DNA from: Ilyonectria destructans
Lineage: Eukaryota; Ascomycota; Sordariomycetes; Hypocreales; Nectriaceae
Assembly: GCA_020740775.1 (NCBI GenBank)
Contig: JAHEWK010000006.1
Span: 1,240,001 to 1,304,000, forward strand
DNA: 64,000 bases
Direction of reading: 5' to 3'
Shown one piece after another: positions 47,839-59,165 of this stretch; positions within the stretch are counted from its first letter, which is position 1, and each line of letters begins with the position of its first letter. The notes beneath the pieces are model-generated. The model was not told the DNA's origin and did no database searches. It saw only the letters and a list, made by a program, of their open reading frames with translations. Both the position numbers and the translations under genes were made by a program.

Positions 47839-49020
47839 TCAATTCAACTGACGCTTCTCTCCGAATACTGTAGTCCGGATACCGCGGCGGGGCGCTTCGT
47901 ACGTCCCAGGAATCACTCGATGAAGAACGCATCTAAGAGACTAGTTAGAACACGCCTTAACAAATAAAAGAAAGTGACTCGCCGATTGTCCCACATAGCA
48001 ACAGCACCAACGGTCCATTTCCATCTCACGTAGTGATCATCCGCTGAATGGATGTGATAGGCAAAGAAATCCAACAACTTGTCTGCAAGACAAATGAGTA
48101 ACTTGAACTATTTGCCGAGAGGCATTCAACTGACCTGATTCGACCTTTTTTAGTTCTGCAAACCCTGTTACAAACCCTGGATTGACATTTATCGCCTTCA
48201 AACCTGTCACCGGATGCGTTCTGATAGCCGGATGGTGAGTGTCAATAGGGGGCCGGTTTGGGCCTTTACCCCAGAGATCAATGATCGTGTCGTATTGCAA
48301 CTAAGCATTACAGTCAGTATTCGGTTATGGCCTGAGTGTATTTCCGCCAGAATTACAAACCCTTGATGTGTGAACTGCATGAAGGCCATCAACAAACCTC
48401 TTCATGGCATCGCTCAACGTATCGTATAGTCCGTAGCCCGAGACCCATGCCGTGTCTCCGCCAACCTCTGGGTGTTCCTCCATTCGCAGAAGGGAGTAAG
48501 AGGGAGGATTTATCTCAAACGACGTGTCGGCATGAAAGTCACCCTGAGGCCATGGTGTATAGTTTGCAATTTCTCGGTGGTCTGCGGTGCTTCCGCCAAT
48601 GACGAAGTGTCGCAAATCCTTCTGTGCTGGATGTTTGTCGAGTATTCCATAGTGCTCGAAAAGTTGAACTTGCGTTTCCGTGGTGAGGTCTTGATCCCTG
48701 AAAAATACGACACCACGTTCGTTGACTAGCAGAGCAAGTTCATCCAACTGGGTTGGGGTAAGCTTGGAGAGCTGCGCGCCTTCCAAGACACTGCCAATCG
48801 ACTCGGTGAGATCAATCTTTCTTGCTGCGGACAGAAGAGCCTTCTTATCTGGGTCTGCAAAGAAAGCTCGGTCTTTTGGTGGTTCAATTTGTTCGCGGAT
48901 AGAGTCGGGAGGGTTCCAGGACTTGATTTTTGGATTAAAATTTGGATGGACGGTGACCGGTCTCCCCGAGTCGGGGGAAACATGGTTATGAGCTTCAAGA
49001 CTTGCCATTTCGACACTCAT
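47839..49020 (-). CDS. TauD/TfdA-family 2-oxoglutarate/Fe(II) dioxygenase
   Basis: Exons 48361-49020, 48135-48300, 47983-48082 and 47839-47932 encode 339 residues. The iron triad is readable: FHADTSFE (H163, D165) and VLHR (H313), with the 2OG-binding Arg in APRRGIRT (about 324-328). Other TauD landmarks are RGVVFFRDQDL, the HPAIRTHPVTGLKAINVN core and MWDNR. The family oxidatively desulfonates taurine and other sulfonates or attacks phenoxyacids; fungal members are often sulfonate or sulfate-ester scavengers. The last intron (47933-47982) has a GC donor (GCGAGT) and a CTAAC branch site; it is needed to reach the distal iron His. Cytosolic, with no targeting signal. Confidence 0.9.
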
Positions 49021-49878
49021 TAACGATCGTTCGCTTTTAATCTCAAGACAATTAGCTTGAAATTCCAGTCAATGAAACTTAGGTGAGTTGTGTAACTCCG
49101 CAGGCTTCACTGTTTGACATTGAGGGCTATTTAGTGCAGGTCCTGGAACCCATAGAGGACGAAATTGACATGGTGCATTTATGCGGAGACATGGCGAATC
49201 AGAATAAGCTTATCATTTGATCACCAAATCAGTCTAAATCTTGATCATTGGTTCTCAGCCTTATGTCGCAATTCCATTGACATTCCGGTTGCACCTTTAA
49301 CTGGTTGTTGCTGCAGGCAAGTAGTGGCGTGCGATGCAGGATAATGACGCCACCTCGCCTTATCACCTTAGATGGCTTGACCTCCGGACATTGAAGTATT
49401 TAGAACCAATCCATGTTTCAGCGCCCTTGAATAAATAGTCAATCATGTTATTGCTTCACAATCGTGGTCCGTTCTTGTGACAAGGCTCAAATACTCCGCG
49501 TCGGAGCACGCACAACGTGCACAAACCGTGTCAGTGGCTGGTGCAGAGTAGCAGATGCATCGAAGATTGCTATGAATGGTGCGCAACCGGTGTAGGAAGG
49601 GATTTCAAGAACATTGGGAATGAGATCCAAGAGAGAATGGGAATCGTTTCCAGCCTAGACCGTATCTAAGCTATCAAGGAAGCCAAGGAAGATTAAAGAG
49701 AAGGTTGCATGAAGCCGTATTATGAAGAAAGACTGATTTTTTAGGCTTGATTTGGGGCGGTAATCTCTCAATCTTCAGTCAACCATGAGTATTTGTCAAC
49801 GCGGTACACACGAGGATCCAATACCAATCACCAACCCAAATAGATAGAGATTCGTCCCTATTCTCTCAACCACCACCA
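49021..49878. other. intergenic region
   Basis: Promoter side of the dioxygenase and upstream of the second tRNA-like locus. No gene seen. Confidence 0.45.
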
Positions 49879-49987
49879 CCCAGACTGGTGTAATGGCAAC
49901 ACGTGCGAGTGACGGCTACTGAAGCTTAAACGAAGAAGTAGTCCCTTCGGGGGGTCGCATATCCTGGTTCGATTCCTGGGTCTGGTT
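49879..49987 (+). tRNA. tRNA-like Pol III gene with enlarged anticodon region (locus 2)
   Basis: The acceptor arm is CCCAGAC with GTCTGGT (six pairs, terminal mismatch). The D-arm is GTGT/ACAC, giving an A-box-like TGGTGTAATGG, and the B-box is a perfect GGTTCGATTCC. T-rich sequence follows. A 5-bp anticodon stem can form (TGCGA with TCGCA), but it encloses about 46 nt, including a hairpin GGCTACT...AGTAGTC and CCCTTCGGGG. Read as intron-containing, the loop would give GAC (Val), an unusual eukaryotic anticodon, so identity is uncertain. The T-stem has one T-T mismatch. It shares the blocks TGGTGTA(A/G)TGG(C/T)AACACG, CGGCTACTGA and GGTTCGATTCCTGG with locus 1 at 19298. Confidence 0.5.
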
Positions 49988-50225
49988 TCATTATTTTTCC
50001 TTTTTCTCAACATGCCATCAAGGTGTGAGCATCCCCAATTTAAAATAAAACTCTCTACCCTGCGGATCAAGTCACATAAGATGGCCCATACTTGATAACT
50101 TTATGGACCTAGGGCGAATCGGGTACATAACCAAGCTCATCTTACACTATGATACAACAACTTTCCGCTTTTGCTCCAGCTTCTGTACCAGTAGTACACA
50201 CTGAACGCATCCTTGATCAGGGATT
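49988..50225. terminator. T-rich Pol III termination region
   Basis: TTATTTTTCC and TTTTT runs within about 25 bp of the second tRNA-like gene could end Pol III transcription. The rest of the interval is featureless. Confidence 0.35.
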
Positions 50226-52270
50226 CTAACGTACAAATAACGGCCTCTGTGCTCTCCGTTCTCTTTTCAACCGCTTCGTTGAGCGACGGCTCTCTTCCAA
50301 CTCGTGCACGTTACTGCGCAACATATCCACATTCGATTGCAAGATGCTCCCCATTTGACCCCCAATAATCATTGGTGCATCTTGTATAGTGTTCTGAAAT
50401 GTCTGGATAGTGTCGCGAAGATCTCGCATACGAGATATAATTCCTGAAATCATCATGCGTGCTTCTTCTGCGTCGCCGTAGAAAGTCGTTGCCGTTGTCA
50501 TCACACTACGAGGCACCCCGATTTTCCCCATTTTTACAAATACCCATACCCAGGTCTTTATCTCCTTTATGATGTGGTCATCAAGGGTCCCTTTGTCCCC
50601 AACGACGTGCAAGGCGACGTTGTAGAGCACGCCTAGCATCCTGCTGAGATTATCCTCGGTTGCCGTCAATGACACGAGCGTCTCACCAAGTCGTTGATGA
50701 ATTGCGTCAGCCATTTGGAGGAATAACTGGCGCAGGGCCACCTCCCTGGCTAGTTTGTTTGCGGAAGGGGCAATAGCCGCAATGAAGATGTCTTTGAGTC
50801 GAGAAAAGACGGATGGCAGATAGATTGACTCCATCCCTTCCGCAGCCCTGGTAATGATGTGCATCGTTTCGTCGACAGATCTATCGATCACTATGAATGC
50901 TTCGACGAGTCCGTCGATCGCCTCTGCAGAATATTCCCAGTATTCTTCAGCAATAGCCGAGAGTTTTCCCCTGCTCTGTCAGCATTAATACCACCATCTT
51001 AGAACTTTGTGTGAAAAGCACATACTCTAATGGCCAATCGTCCATGCCCAAAGGTATCAGCATGTTGCCCACCCTCAATTCGCTGACTTGAAGAAGGTAG
51101 GGTATCTCCGAGCTATCGGCAGCGATCGCTTGTATTTCTGCAAGCTTCGAACCGATCTGAAGTCCCTTGATAATCTCATCGAAAGAGATTGGTTGATCTG
51201 AACGAGGTGGCGCGCAGAAGGTGAGGTGGAAAACTCCTGAGGCTAGAAAGCAAACGACCGGAGTTGCTGGCGCCAACGGGTTTGATACAGAGCCGATCAA
51301 ACACCCGAAGATCAATACCAGAACAACGAACAGCTCGAATATGGGTCCCAAAGTCCGACTCTCCGATCTAGAGAAGAGACGGGTGGTTTTCGAACTCAAG
51401 CATTGGATGGAAATCCCCATCAGCTCGAGGAGATCTTTGGGGGGCCCCGGCTGTTCAGTTTCGTGTACCGGTATTTGTTGCTTGCAAGCACCCAATTTCT
51501 CTTTCAGAGCACTCTCCTCTACTTCGTGTTGTTGTTGCTCCTGAGCATAGCTTTGTTCTTCTGCTTGCTGCTCTTCCTCCCGAGCCTTTCGGAAGGCTTC
51601 TTCTTGTTGCTGTAGTTGGGCATGTCGCTGCTCCTCTTCTTGAGCCTTTCGAGCAGTTTCTTCCTCTTGGTGTTGCTGGGCAAGTCGCTGTTCCTCCTCC
51701 CGTGCCTTTTGGGCGGCTTGTTGTTGTTCCTGCAGTTGAGCACGTCGTTTTTCATCCTCCCGAGCCTTTTGAGCAGCTTCTTCTTGTTTCTGCTGTTGAA
51801 CACGGCGTTGTTCCTCTTCCCAAGCTTTTCGAGCGGTTTCTACCTGTTGCCGCTGCTGAGTACGCCGCTGTTCTTCTTCTCGAGTCTTCTGACGGGCTGC
51901 CTCCCTAGCCCTTCGAGCGGCTAATTCTTCAGCTTCCCTAGCCTGCTGTTCCCTCCCATGGCGTGCCGCTGCTTGTCTATCATGCCTCGGCTTTACTCTA
52001 GTCGCATCGTAAACCCGCCGTTTGGAACGGTGAGACAGAATAGAGTAAGCATGCTGGATCTGGGGGCTATTAGACTCCAATGCTTCCTGGAACGACGGGT
52101 TAGAGAATACTTACCTGTTGAAACCGAGCGGTTGCTGTCTCGTCATTCTTGTTCTTATCAGGGTGGTGCTTTCTGGCAAGGCGATAGTAGTTTGACTTAA
52201 TCGTGGCAGCGTCTGCCGAGTTATCAATCTCCAAAACTTGGTAGTAGTCTTGTGATGGATCGTTAGTCAT
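50226..52270 (-). CDS. DnaJ (J-domain) membrane protein with long coiled coil
   Basis: Exons 52115-52270, 51026-52059 and 50226-50970 encode 644 residues. The J-domain is N-terminal: DYYQVLEIDNSADAATIKSNY..., HHPDKN (HPD at 36-38), completed across the first intron by QIQHAYSILSHRSKRRVYD. A Gln/Glu/Arg-rich region of about 170 residues made of repeated KAREEEQRRAQ-like segments follows and should form a coiled coil. Two adjacent hydrophobic segments come next (FELFVVLVLIFGCLIG and VVCFLASGVFHLTFC). An alpha-helical C-terminal domain with a basic tail ends the protein. The J-domain would recruit an Hsp70, but there is no G/F or zinc-finger region, so it is a class III J-protein. The client is unknown. 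Confidence 0.83.
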
Positions 52271-52906
52271 CCTTGTTCAAGGGCTGCTAGATAACTGAGG
52301 TTAGACTTGCCACGGGGGGACAAGCTGGAAAATCAACTGTCATGCAACATGAGGCATTTTTAACTGCCCCTTTTGCAATTTTCAGGCCTGCAGGATATGC
52401 CTGAAATAGATATGCGAGCAGGGAGGTGGCCTGTTGGTGAGAAATGCTTCGTCGAAACGTGGCGCAATTTTTCAAGGCGCAGCCAGACCTATTGGTCTGT
52501 TGGGGCGCGTAATATCTGCCCACCCCGTCAATTTTTGTGCGGCCAATATGGAACGCCCGCCAAACAAGTGGATAGTCGCAGTGCAAAAATGTAATTAAAA
52601 ATGATCCTCCCTTCGAGAGGGATCAGGGGTGGAAAACGTCTGCGTCAAGCACAATAAAGGCCAGTATGTGGGCGTAGGCCGCTCTCCGTCTTGCTCCCCA
52701 AGTGGTAAGCTGCAGGCTGTTATACCCATACATGCATCTTCTGGCCTCTGAATCAGGTGCAGCTGTAGGATCAGGGTACTTGAGAACTTTAGATCTGTAA
52801 TGGACAGTTACTGCGATCTCATAATTATCGCACAATAAGGTGAATTAAGTTCTATGCACGCTCATACCCCGAACATTCTAAAAACAATCCAACGATCCCA
52901 TCCTCC
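52271..52906. other. intergenic region
   Basis: Promoter of the J-protein gene and 3' side of the Zn2Cys6 gene. No feature supported. Confidence 0.45.
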
Positions 52907-54593
52907 TCACATCACAAACACCTTGGCCTCGGGTAATAATGAGGTCCATCTCTCCCCTGACCTCCTTTTCCAAATCTGCCGGAGTAATTCGACCCCTTTC
53001 AAGACATTTCCAAATCCATTGCGATAAAATTGTCGCATTAGGACATCTTCGAAGAACACTTTGTGCTCGTCCAGCAGGCAATCTGACGCTGCCACAAACG
53101 TGGCCCAAATCAAGACACTCTCTGCGGGAGACCCCGGGGGGAAGGCTTGCAGGCACTCTTTGAACCGCTGCACCCGTCGAATAGAGTTGATACCTGCCGC
53201 CGTATCCAAAGAAGACGAGCACTGGGGGTCAAGGAAGACTTGCTGTAGATATATGTCCCGGGCTTGCTCCACCATGTTCGACACGTTTGATAGAACCAAC
53301 GCTTGTTCTGGGTACTGCTGGGTGGAGTAGTTTAAGCAGTCAAGAAGTTGAGCAGTCTGTCGTTCGGAGGAAATTATCTCCACGCCAGTTTGTTCGCAAA
53401 GAAGCGGCGCCGCATAGACTCGCATTCTGTAGAGCGTGAGCAACAATTCTAGCTTTGTTTGTTCTTTGAACTTACTTGTGAACCTGTCTCATTATGAATT
53501 CGGTCAACTCCCCTTCACCAAGACCGTATTTTCCGCCCATTGCGTTGACTGCAGACTCAAGCATCCGGGACAGAACAGGAAAGTCGGAACAGCCCGTTAC
53601 CATCATCGCTGTCAAGAGAACCAGAATGGTCACTAAAATCGAGTACTTGCTTAACTGGTCGCCATGTACAAATTCCTGCCGTTCTTGGAGGCCTCGAATG
53701 GCGCGGGCGTACATTTGGCTGGATTTTGGGTGCCAAAGCGTGTAGCTGTTGGTCTGTAGTCTGTCAGGAGATAATTGGCCAATGCATTGGTGAGCAGTAG
53801 CCGTGGCGAGAACGGCATTCCTAACGAGATCATCGCGATAAGCCAACGGGAGAATCAAGTGACGCCAGCCATTGTGGAGACCGTCAAATGCAATCATCTC
53901 AATGGCGATGTGTTGAGAAACTAGATCGTGACATATAAGCTTTTGCAATGCGGATAATATTCGGAGGCACCTTACAATATAAAAGCAAGTTCCGCTGTTC
54001 CCGAGAGATCTTTTCTGGAACTGGCTGAAATAGGATGGTGCCGGTCAAAGAGAATATTTCCTCGTCATTGTTTCTCAACATCGAATCGGGGGCATCGAAG
54101 GATTCGAACCCAAATTCCGTTACAGTTGATTCTATCAATTCCCAACCCGACCCTGCGAATACCGCGTGGTCATCGGGGAATGTTTGTGGTGACTCTGGTA
54201 CCAAGGTATCAGAAGCGCATTGCGATCTCTTTAGTGGCTCTGCGGTACCACCTTTGAGCTTTTCTTCTTTCCTGGGAGGATTGATGAGCATACGTGTTCA
54301 ACCAAGAAAAAGAGAGATCTTGACTTACTCTTGATAAACCCGCTCCATGGTCTTTCCGACCCACTTGCCTCTTGCTGCAACCCCATCGTTGAAGCGGTGC
54401 CTAATCCCCAAGCCACTGCATTTCAGCCCTTTCTGCGTGCATTTCTTGCACTCAGGCTCGGCGCGGTCACAGTGTATCCGTCGCTGTGAGCATTCATGAC
54501 AGCCTACGAAGTCAGAATCTCTATCATAGGCCACATATTGACAGTGTACGAACCTTTCGTCTTTGGAACATAGGGACGTCGCTTGGGCGGCAT
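52907..54593 (-). CDS. Zn2Cys6 fungal transcription factor
   Basis: Exons 54554-54593, 54329-54503, 53976-54271, 53476-53920 and 52907-53426 encode 491 residues. The binuclear cluster is C15-x2-C18-x6-C25-x6-C32-x2-C35-x6-C42 (GCHECSQRRIHC...C), with a basic linker after it. The remainder is the helical fungal-specific regulatory region (IEMIAFDGLHNGW, AYRDDLVRNAVLATATAH), as in the Fungal_trans_2 group. The cluster is split by the first intron, which follows only 13 codons. For the third intron I use the donor at 53975: the alternative at 53970 would leave a 31-nt intron. Targets are unknown; the closest genes are the J-protein and a GST relic. Confidence 0.85.
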
Positions 54594-55383
54594 GGCATGC
54601 GCCACGATCCTTTCTTTTCCAATGGTCTTAGTTCGGGGGTTTGAGATGCTATTCTAACAAGGCCGCTTCGACCTTGTCAATATCAGAAGTGATTTTCCGG
54701 CCCATGAATTGCAGATGCTTGAATCTGGACGCAACGGAGAGCTTGATAACGGTTGGGAACGTCACATGGCCGCGCCCAGATTGGAGCGGGGTTCTCTGAT
54801 CCATTCACTGGCTGACGGGCTCAATGGTTTGCGAGCTAGAGCGGCATTGTGGATTGTACTAAGCCTAGAAGGGAAGTTTAAGTGAGAGCAGCCTCCGATT
54901 ACGCCTTCTAATCACAGGATAACGGAGAGTAATGACAAAAGAGTCGAGGTTATCAAGGTTTACAACTTGACTTTGGTTATTTGCCTACGTAGTATCATGT
55001 AGATAGCTCCGCCCAACTCTATTAGGCCTTGCCTTATCTATCACAGCGCAGCAAATGGATACAGTTGAGTTTCGCTTTATCCAATTCACTGCCCAACAAC
55101 TTGTTCGGACACATGTCATCATCTGCTCCCTGAAATAAACCCCTTCTTTGGAGGCATCAAAGCCAGAAATTCGGTGTTGAGTTGTGTCGACTTTTATAGG
55201 ATTGGCACCGATGCATCGCACGCTACGCAATCTCTCGACTTAGTCCCGCCTCCATGATATTCTGGACCTTTGAATCAAAGCCCCTCGGCCTGGACTGCGC
55301 TTTTGATTCCTTCCAAGGACTCCAAACGACGGGCAAAGCTGCTGTAATTCGAATGTTCTGACTCCGAACTAATCCCAAATGAC
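54594..55383. other. intergenic region
   Basis: Promoter side of the Zn2Cys6 gene. No feature supported. Confidence 0.4.
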
Positions 55384-55720
55384 TCAGCCCACCGGGAGAT
55401 TGCATCCGCTGCTTTGCGAGATACTAGAAAGCCAATCTAGCCATTCAAATACTCTTGCAAGGGTCATTCTATCACCGCTGAACAATCTTTCCACTGGTAC
55501 GAGAGAGGACATGCAGCTGAGTATAGCCGGGAACTCAGTGATGACCTGTCCATTGGCATTAAGAGGCGGGACATATCCCTCCGGGTGGATGTAAAAATAC
55601 CCAGCACGGGAGATATTAGGCTCAGCCCCATCAGGACCACATTTCAATTCCACTCCGCAACTGGGATCTCGAAGTGCACGAGGACAGCGTTGGCCCCGAA
55701 GGGTCAGGACACGTTAACCA
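55384..55720 (-). pseudogene. glutathione S-transferase relic
   Basis: A minus-strand frame of about 89 codons (55384-55653) reads like the end of a GST thioredoxin fold and linker: IHPEGYVPPLNANGQVITEFPAILS with the conserved Glu before the Ser-type GSH contact, then RVFEWLDWLSS. Upstream the match continues (AVLVHFEIPVAE) but is cut by an in-frame stop. Downstream only weak similarity remains before 55300. With no start, truncated ends and a stop, it is best called a degraded copy. The family call is from pattern recognition; an unusual intron structure is the alternative. Confidence 0.45.
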
Positions 55721-56208
55721 AGTAGAGGATCAGATTGGGCATTTTCAATCATTGCCGAGTATCGATATCAAGAAATAGGGAAGTAATATACGCGTTAAGT
55801 CCCCATAGGGTCATGAAGATAGCCAAAGAAGCTTCACATAACGGCTGTCAGTGTGTATTTATTGTTGTCAGGAGCTAAACACTGGGCATCCCTGTTCCGT
55901 TGGGTTACGTTGGGTGATCATCGTTGACAAACTGTATTGTACTAGTTCATATTCCCCATAACATAAATATCAGAGCTATCTGTCTTACAAACAACCAGTG
56001 AGCGATGTCCTCGTATCGAAGATGTGACAGCCCCGAATCCGACGTGATTCCAACCCGTTTCTGGACATTGCCGAAGCAGGAGAGGTCTGTAGCACCTGTT
56101 CTCTCTGTGAACACCTCTCCTTTAGTTCCATAATCAAACTCCGACGATCAATAATGCATTCCAAGCAACTTTATACAATGCGTAGCAGTATGTCTCCAAC
56201 CAGGGAGC
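55721..56208. other. intergenic region
   Basis: No gene recognised between the GST relic and the 3' end of the triple-finger factor. Confidence 0.4.
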
Positions 56209-58772
56209 TTACAGTTGCGCCTTCAGTGAAGCGCGAAGCATAGGCGCAATTTCCTCGCCAAGTTCCCATCTGCGGTTCCCCTGCGGCTGAGTAGACGCGA
56301 ATTGAGCCATCCACCCATCCACAACGCATCTGCAGAAAGCGATGCCGTGTATTCCGGCTGTGCCACCCGAATGAATCCAGTTCTCCAGGCGCGACGTGCT
56401 TTGTAAGTCCGGAGGATCAACCCCGATGTTGATGTGGTCCAGACTCGGGATGCAGCTGCATGCATCCTCGGCATACATGATCCACGCCCACACCACCAGA
56501 GCGCTCAGTGCACTTGCGAGGTGCGTGATTGGGTCGGTGTTTTGATTCGGAGGCTCCTTTCCGTCGGAGCCGGCCTCGCGCATCCTAAGGACCCCGACAG
56601 CATGAAGCAGTGCTCTTCTGCTCTCTGCGGTAACCGCCCATTCGTGAAGCTGAGCTTGATAGTTTTGGATCCTAGGCGGTACCGTGGATTCGTTTGGTGT
56701 TGGGGTATCCAGATACATCGCAACGGCGTTGATTGTTCGCACGTCGGCATAGAGTTGCATCCCTTGGATGTGATACACCATCAAAGAATCAGATAGCAGT
56801 GATTTGATGTGCACCGTTGCTGCCAGCCTTTCACGCCCCGGGTCCTCATCAAATCTTCCAAGATATGCCACAAATGGAAGCCCTGCTGTGTCCTCTGTCA
56901 GAAAGCTTTGGCTGCATTGAAGGGAGATCCTCTCCATCTCGGCTTTCCATGTTTCGAGGTGCCACGCCAAAGACCTCAGTGAATCCAGTCCAACTTTGCC
57001 GGTCCGGCGAGTTATTTGTAAATGGTTCCATATTCCCGGGAGCAAACCACATAGGGCGAGGTGAACGTCTTCGACCAGTAACAGGGATCTTCCCCGTGAA
57101 TTTGGATTGTTTGTGATTTCAGAGAGTTTGTAAGTCGTGCGGTCGGCAGGCTCCTGGGTGAGCCTCTTGAAGAAGACGTCGAGGCCCCAGGCATTCCAGA
57201 GCGCAAATGTACATGGGAGGGCGACATCCAGTTCCTCTCGGTGCATTGTAGGGGGTTGCCATCTGGCAATTGACAAGTACGCATCAATCTTGTATAAGCA
57301 TACAATCGTTCTTTTATCGTTAGCCGTCAAGAATATTCCAAAAGTAATGAGAGAGAATGCTTACCTCTTCCAACGTTCGCGCAGCGTTTGTACCCAGGGT
57401 AAGAATGTGCCCGGAAAATGAGCTCGTTGTTGATATCCAGAACTTGAACAAACAAAAAATTCAATCTCTCTTAGCACTGCAACCAGAATTCCTTTAACCA
57501 GGACAGCTTTCGCGACTATTTTCTCGCCCTAGAACGCAAAGGTTAAACAACGATATTCTGCAATCAGCTGGGTGGTACATACCCCGTGGTAGAATGCGAA
57601 GATGATATTCAGAACGATGGCTTGGTATAATTCTGTCCGCCAAGGCTTCTCATCCAAATCACGAGGGGCAGGTTGTGACTAGAAGTGGTGAGCTGATGTC
57701 AAAACGAAGTACGGGAACAACTAACCAGCTCCTCAAGGAATTTCTCCATCAGAATTCTGTGGAGTTCGAGTGCAGCGTCCTCCGTATCTTTCGGGTTCTT
57801 CAGCCACGATCCTATCATTGCCACAGTCGCAACGATGCACAGAGGAGGTGTCACGGAATCAAAGGTGGGGCCATGAATAATGGGCCAGCTTTCATGGAAA
57901 TGCCCCAAATACTCGTTTGTGCTGGTTTCGAACCATCGTCGATCATCTTCAGGAAGTTGGAAATTGTCATCCAATGTAGTGGTTCGTAATGCAAGGACAT
58001 TGGCAAACCGAGCTAACCCGATGACTGCAGGATCATTTCCCAGGCCATGTTGCGGTTCAAGGCTCAACCCACCAACAGGGGCAGGTACTGGAGAATCTTC
58101 TCTCTCTGTTGTGGATGGCGTAGAAAGCACCGCGGGATCTGTGGTGGATTGTCCGTCACTCTTTGAGCCTGGTGGACTTCCACTTGCCCGTCCGTTGGCA
58201 GAGACAAGTCTATATGTGCAGCTGATGCCTCGCTTGGAGCACAGAGAGCACTGAGTGCCTCCATCGCATTTCGTCTTGTTCGCGTGGCAAGCATCGCATG
58301 CTCTCCCCCTGCGGGAATCCGGTGCGGAAGTCAAATCATGGCGTGTCAAATGGCGTCGGAGCAGGTCACTAATAGTACAGTAATCAGCATAAAGTAGTGC
58401 ATATCCCCAGGGCGGTAGATACTAACTTGCGAGTGAAGGACCGTTGGCAGATGGTGCAAACAAAAGTGCGTTCACCATGGGTCGCTTGGTGTCGCCGAAG
58501 ATGTTCTTTCCGAATGAAGGCCTTCCCACAATGACAGACATGCCGGCTAGTGGATTGATCTCCTGCGGCCGTGCTGAGACATTGATTAGACGAGGCTCCA
58601 GGTATGTATGTATGTCGGGAATCCCACTTTCACGTTGACAGGCGGTGGCAGTGGGTTCCGGGGGACATTGGGGCTACACTAACCTGTGGGCGAATGGATC
58701 CCCTCCTGTTCCTATAGCCGGGTGGGATAGATCGTGGGATGGATCTTGGGATAGATCCAATCCAGAAGGCAT
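56209..58772 (-). CDS. transcription factor with two C2H2 fingers plus a Zn2Cys6 cluster
   Basis: Proposed exons 58684-58772, 58427-58573, 57726-58368, 57583-57678, 57365-57528 and 56209-57310 give 746 residues. Finger 1 is C43-x1-C45-x12-H58-x3-H62 (tight CxC spacing). Finger 2 is C69-x2-C72-x12-H85-x3-H89 (FTRNDLLRRH, split by an intron). A binuclear cluster follows at C103, C106, C113, C119, C122 and C129. The C-terminal about 500 residues are a fungal-specific transcription factor domain (PF04082 type; GHFHESWPIIHGPTF, YKIDAYLSIARWQPPTM). Exon 1 rests on phase and a good GTTAGT donor only, so the N-terminus is less certain. It is nuclear and sits head-to-head with the NmrA-like gene at 59428. 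Confidence 0.83.
58724..58760 (-). repeat. 12-bp GGGATA-type repeat in the regulator's first exon
   Basis: Three units with exact 12-bp period begin at 58724, 58736 and 58748 (plus-strand GGGAT(A/G)GATC). In the proposed first exon of the minus-strand factor they encode Asp/Ser/His/Pro repeats (SQDPSHDLSHP). Confidence 0.7.
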
Positions 58773-58995
58773 CGCGATTACTGTACTGAGAAGACGGGTA
58801 TCCCAGAGTGCACTGCCGTTGCAGCAGGGGCTTAATGAGGTAATCAAGGAAATTGTTAGGCGGTAATCGGACAGACCATGTGGAATCACAACCAACAATG
58901 GGGCAATCGGGTGGCCTTTCGCATAACAAGCCTCGCAATGTCTGTGACCAAAGTTCGTAATCCAGGTGTTGTTGAGCCTGGACCGGCGGAGGTGT

Positions 58996-59165
58996 GGGAT
59001 AAATGGGATACGCAGCCAGAGTGGGATACGCCGAGTGGGATAGCCAGGGTGGCCGCAGAGTCGGGTCTAGACGTGGTTGGACTGACTAATCCCCCAACAT
59101 GGTTAGCTTCGCTGCTGAACTCATCCCGCGCCCGGCATCCCGCTCGGCATCCCACTCGGTATCCC
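58996..59165. repeat. opposed GGGATA/ATCCC arrays in a shared promoter
   Basis: Plus-strand GGGATA cores start at 58996, 59005, 59023 and 59037. ATCCC cores in the opposite orientation start at 59123, 59137, 59149 and 59161, at 12-14 bp spacing. The two arrays form an inverted arrangement around an about 80-bp centre within the 655 bp between the divergent ATGs at 58772 and 59428. They could be operator sites or the subterminal repeats of a small DNA transposon. Confidence 0.65.

Noticed and set aside
53940..53970. 31-nt intron in the Zn2Cys6 gene
   Set aside because: Below the usable intron length; the donor at 53975 with acceptor at 53921 gives a 55-nt intron in phase and a better protein.
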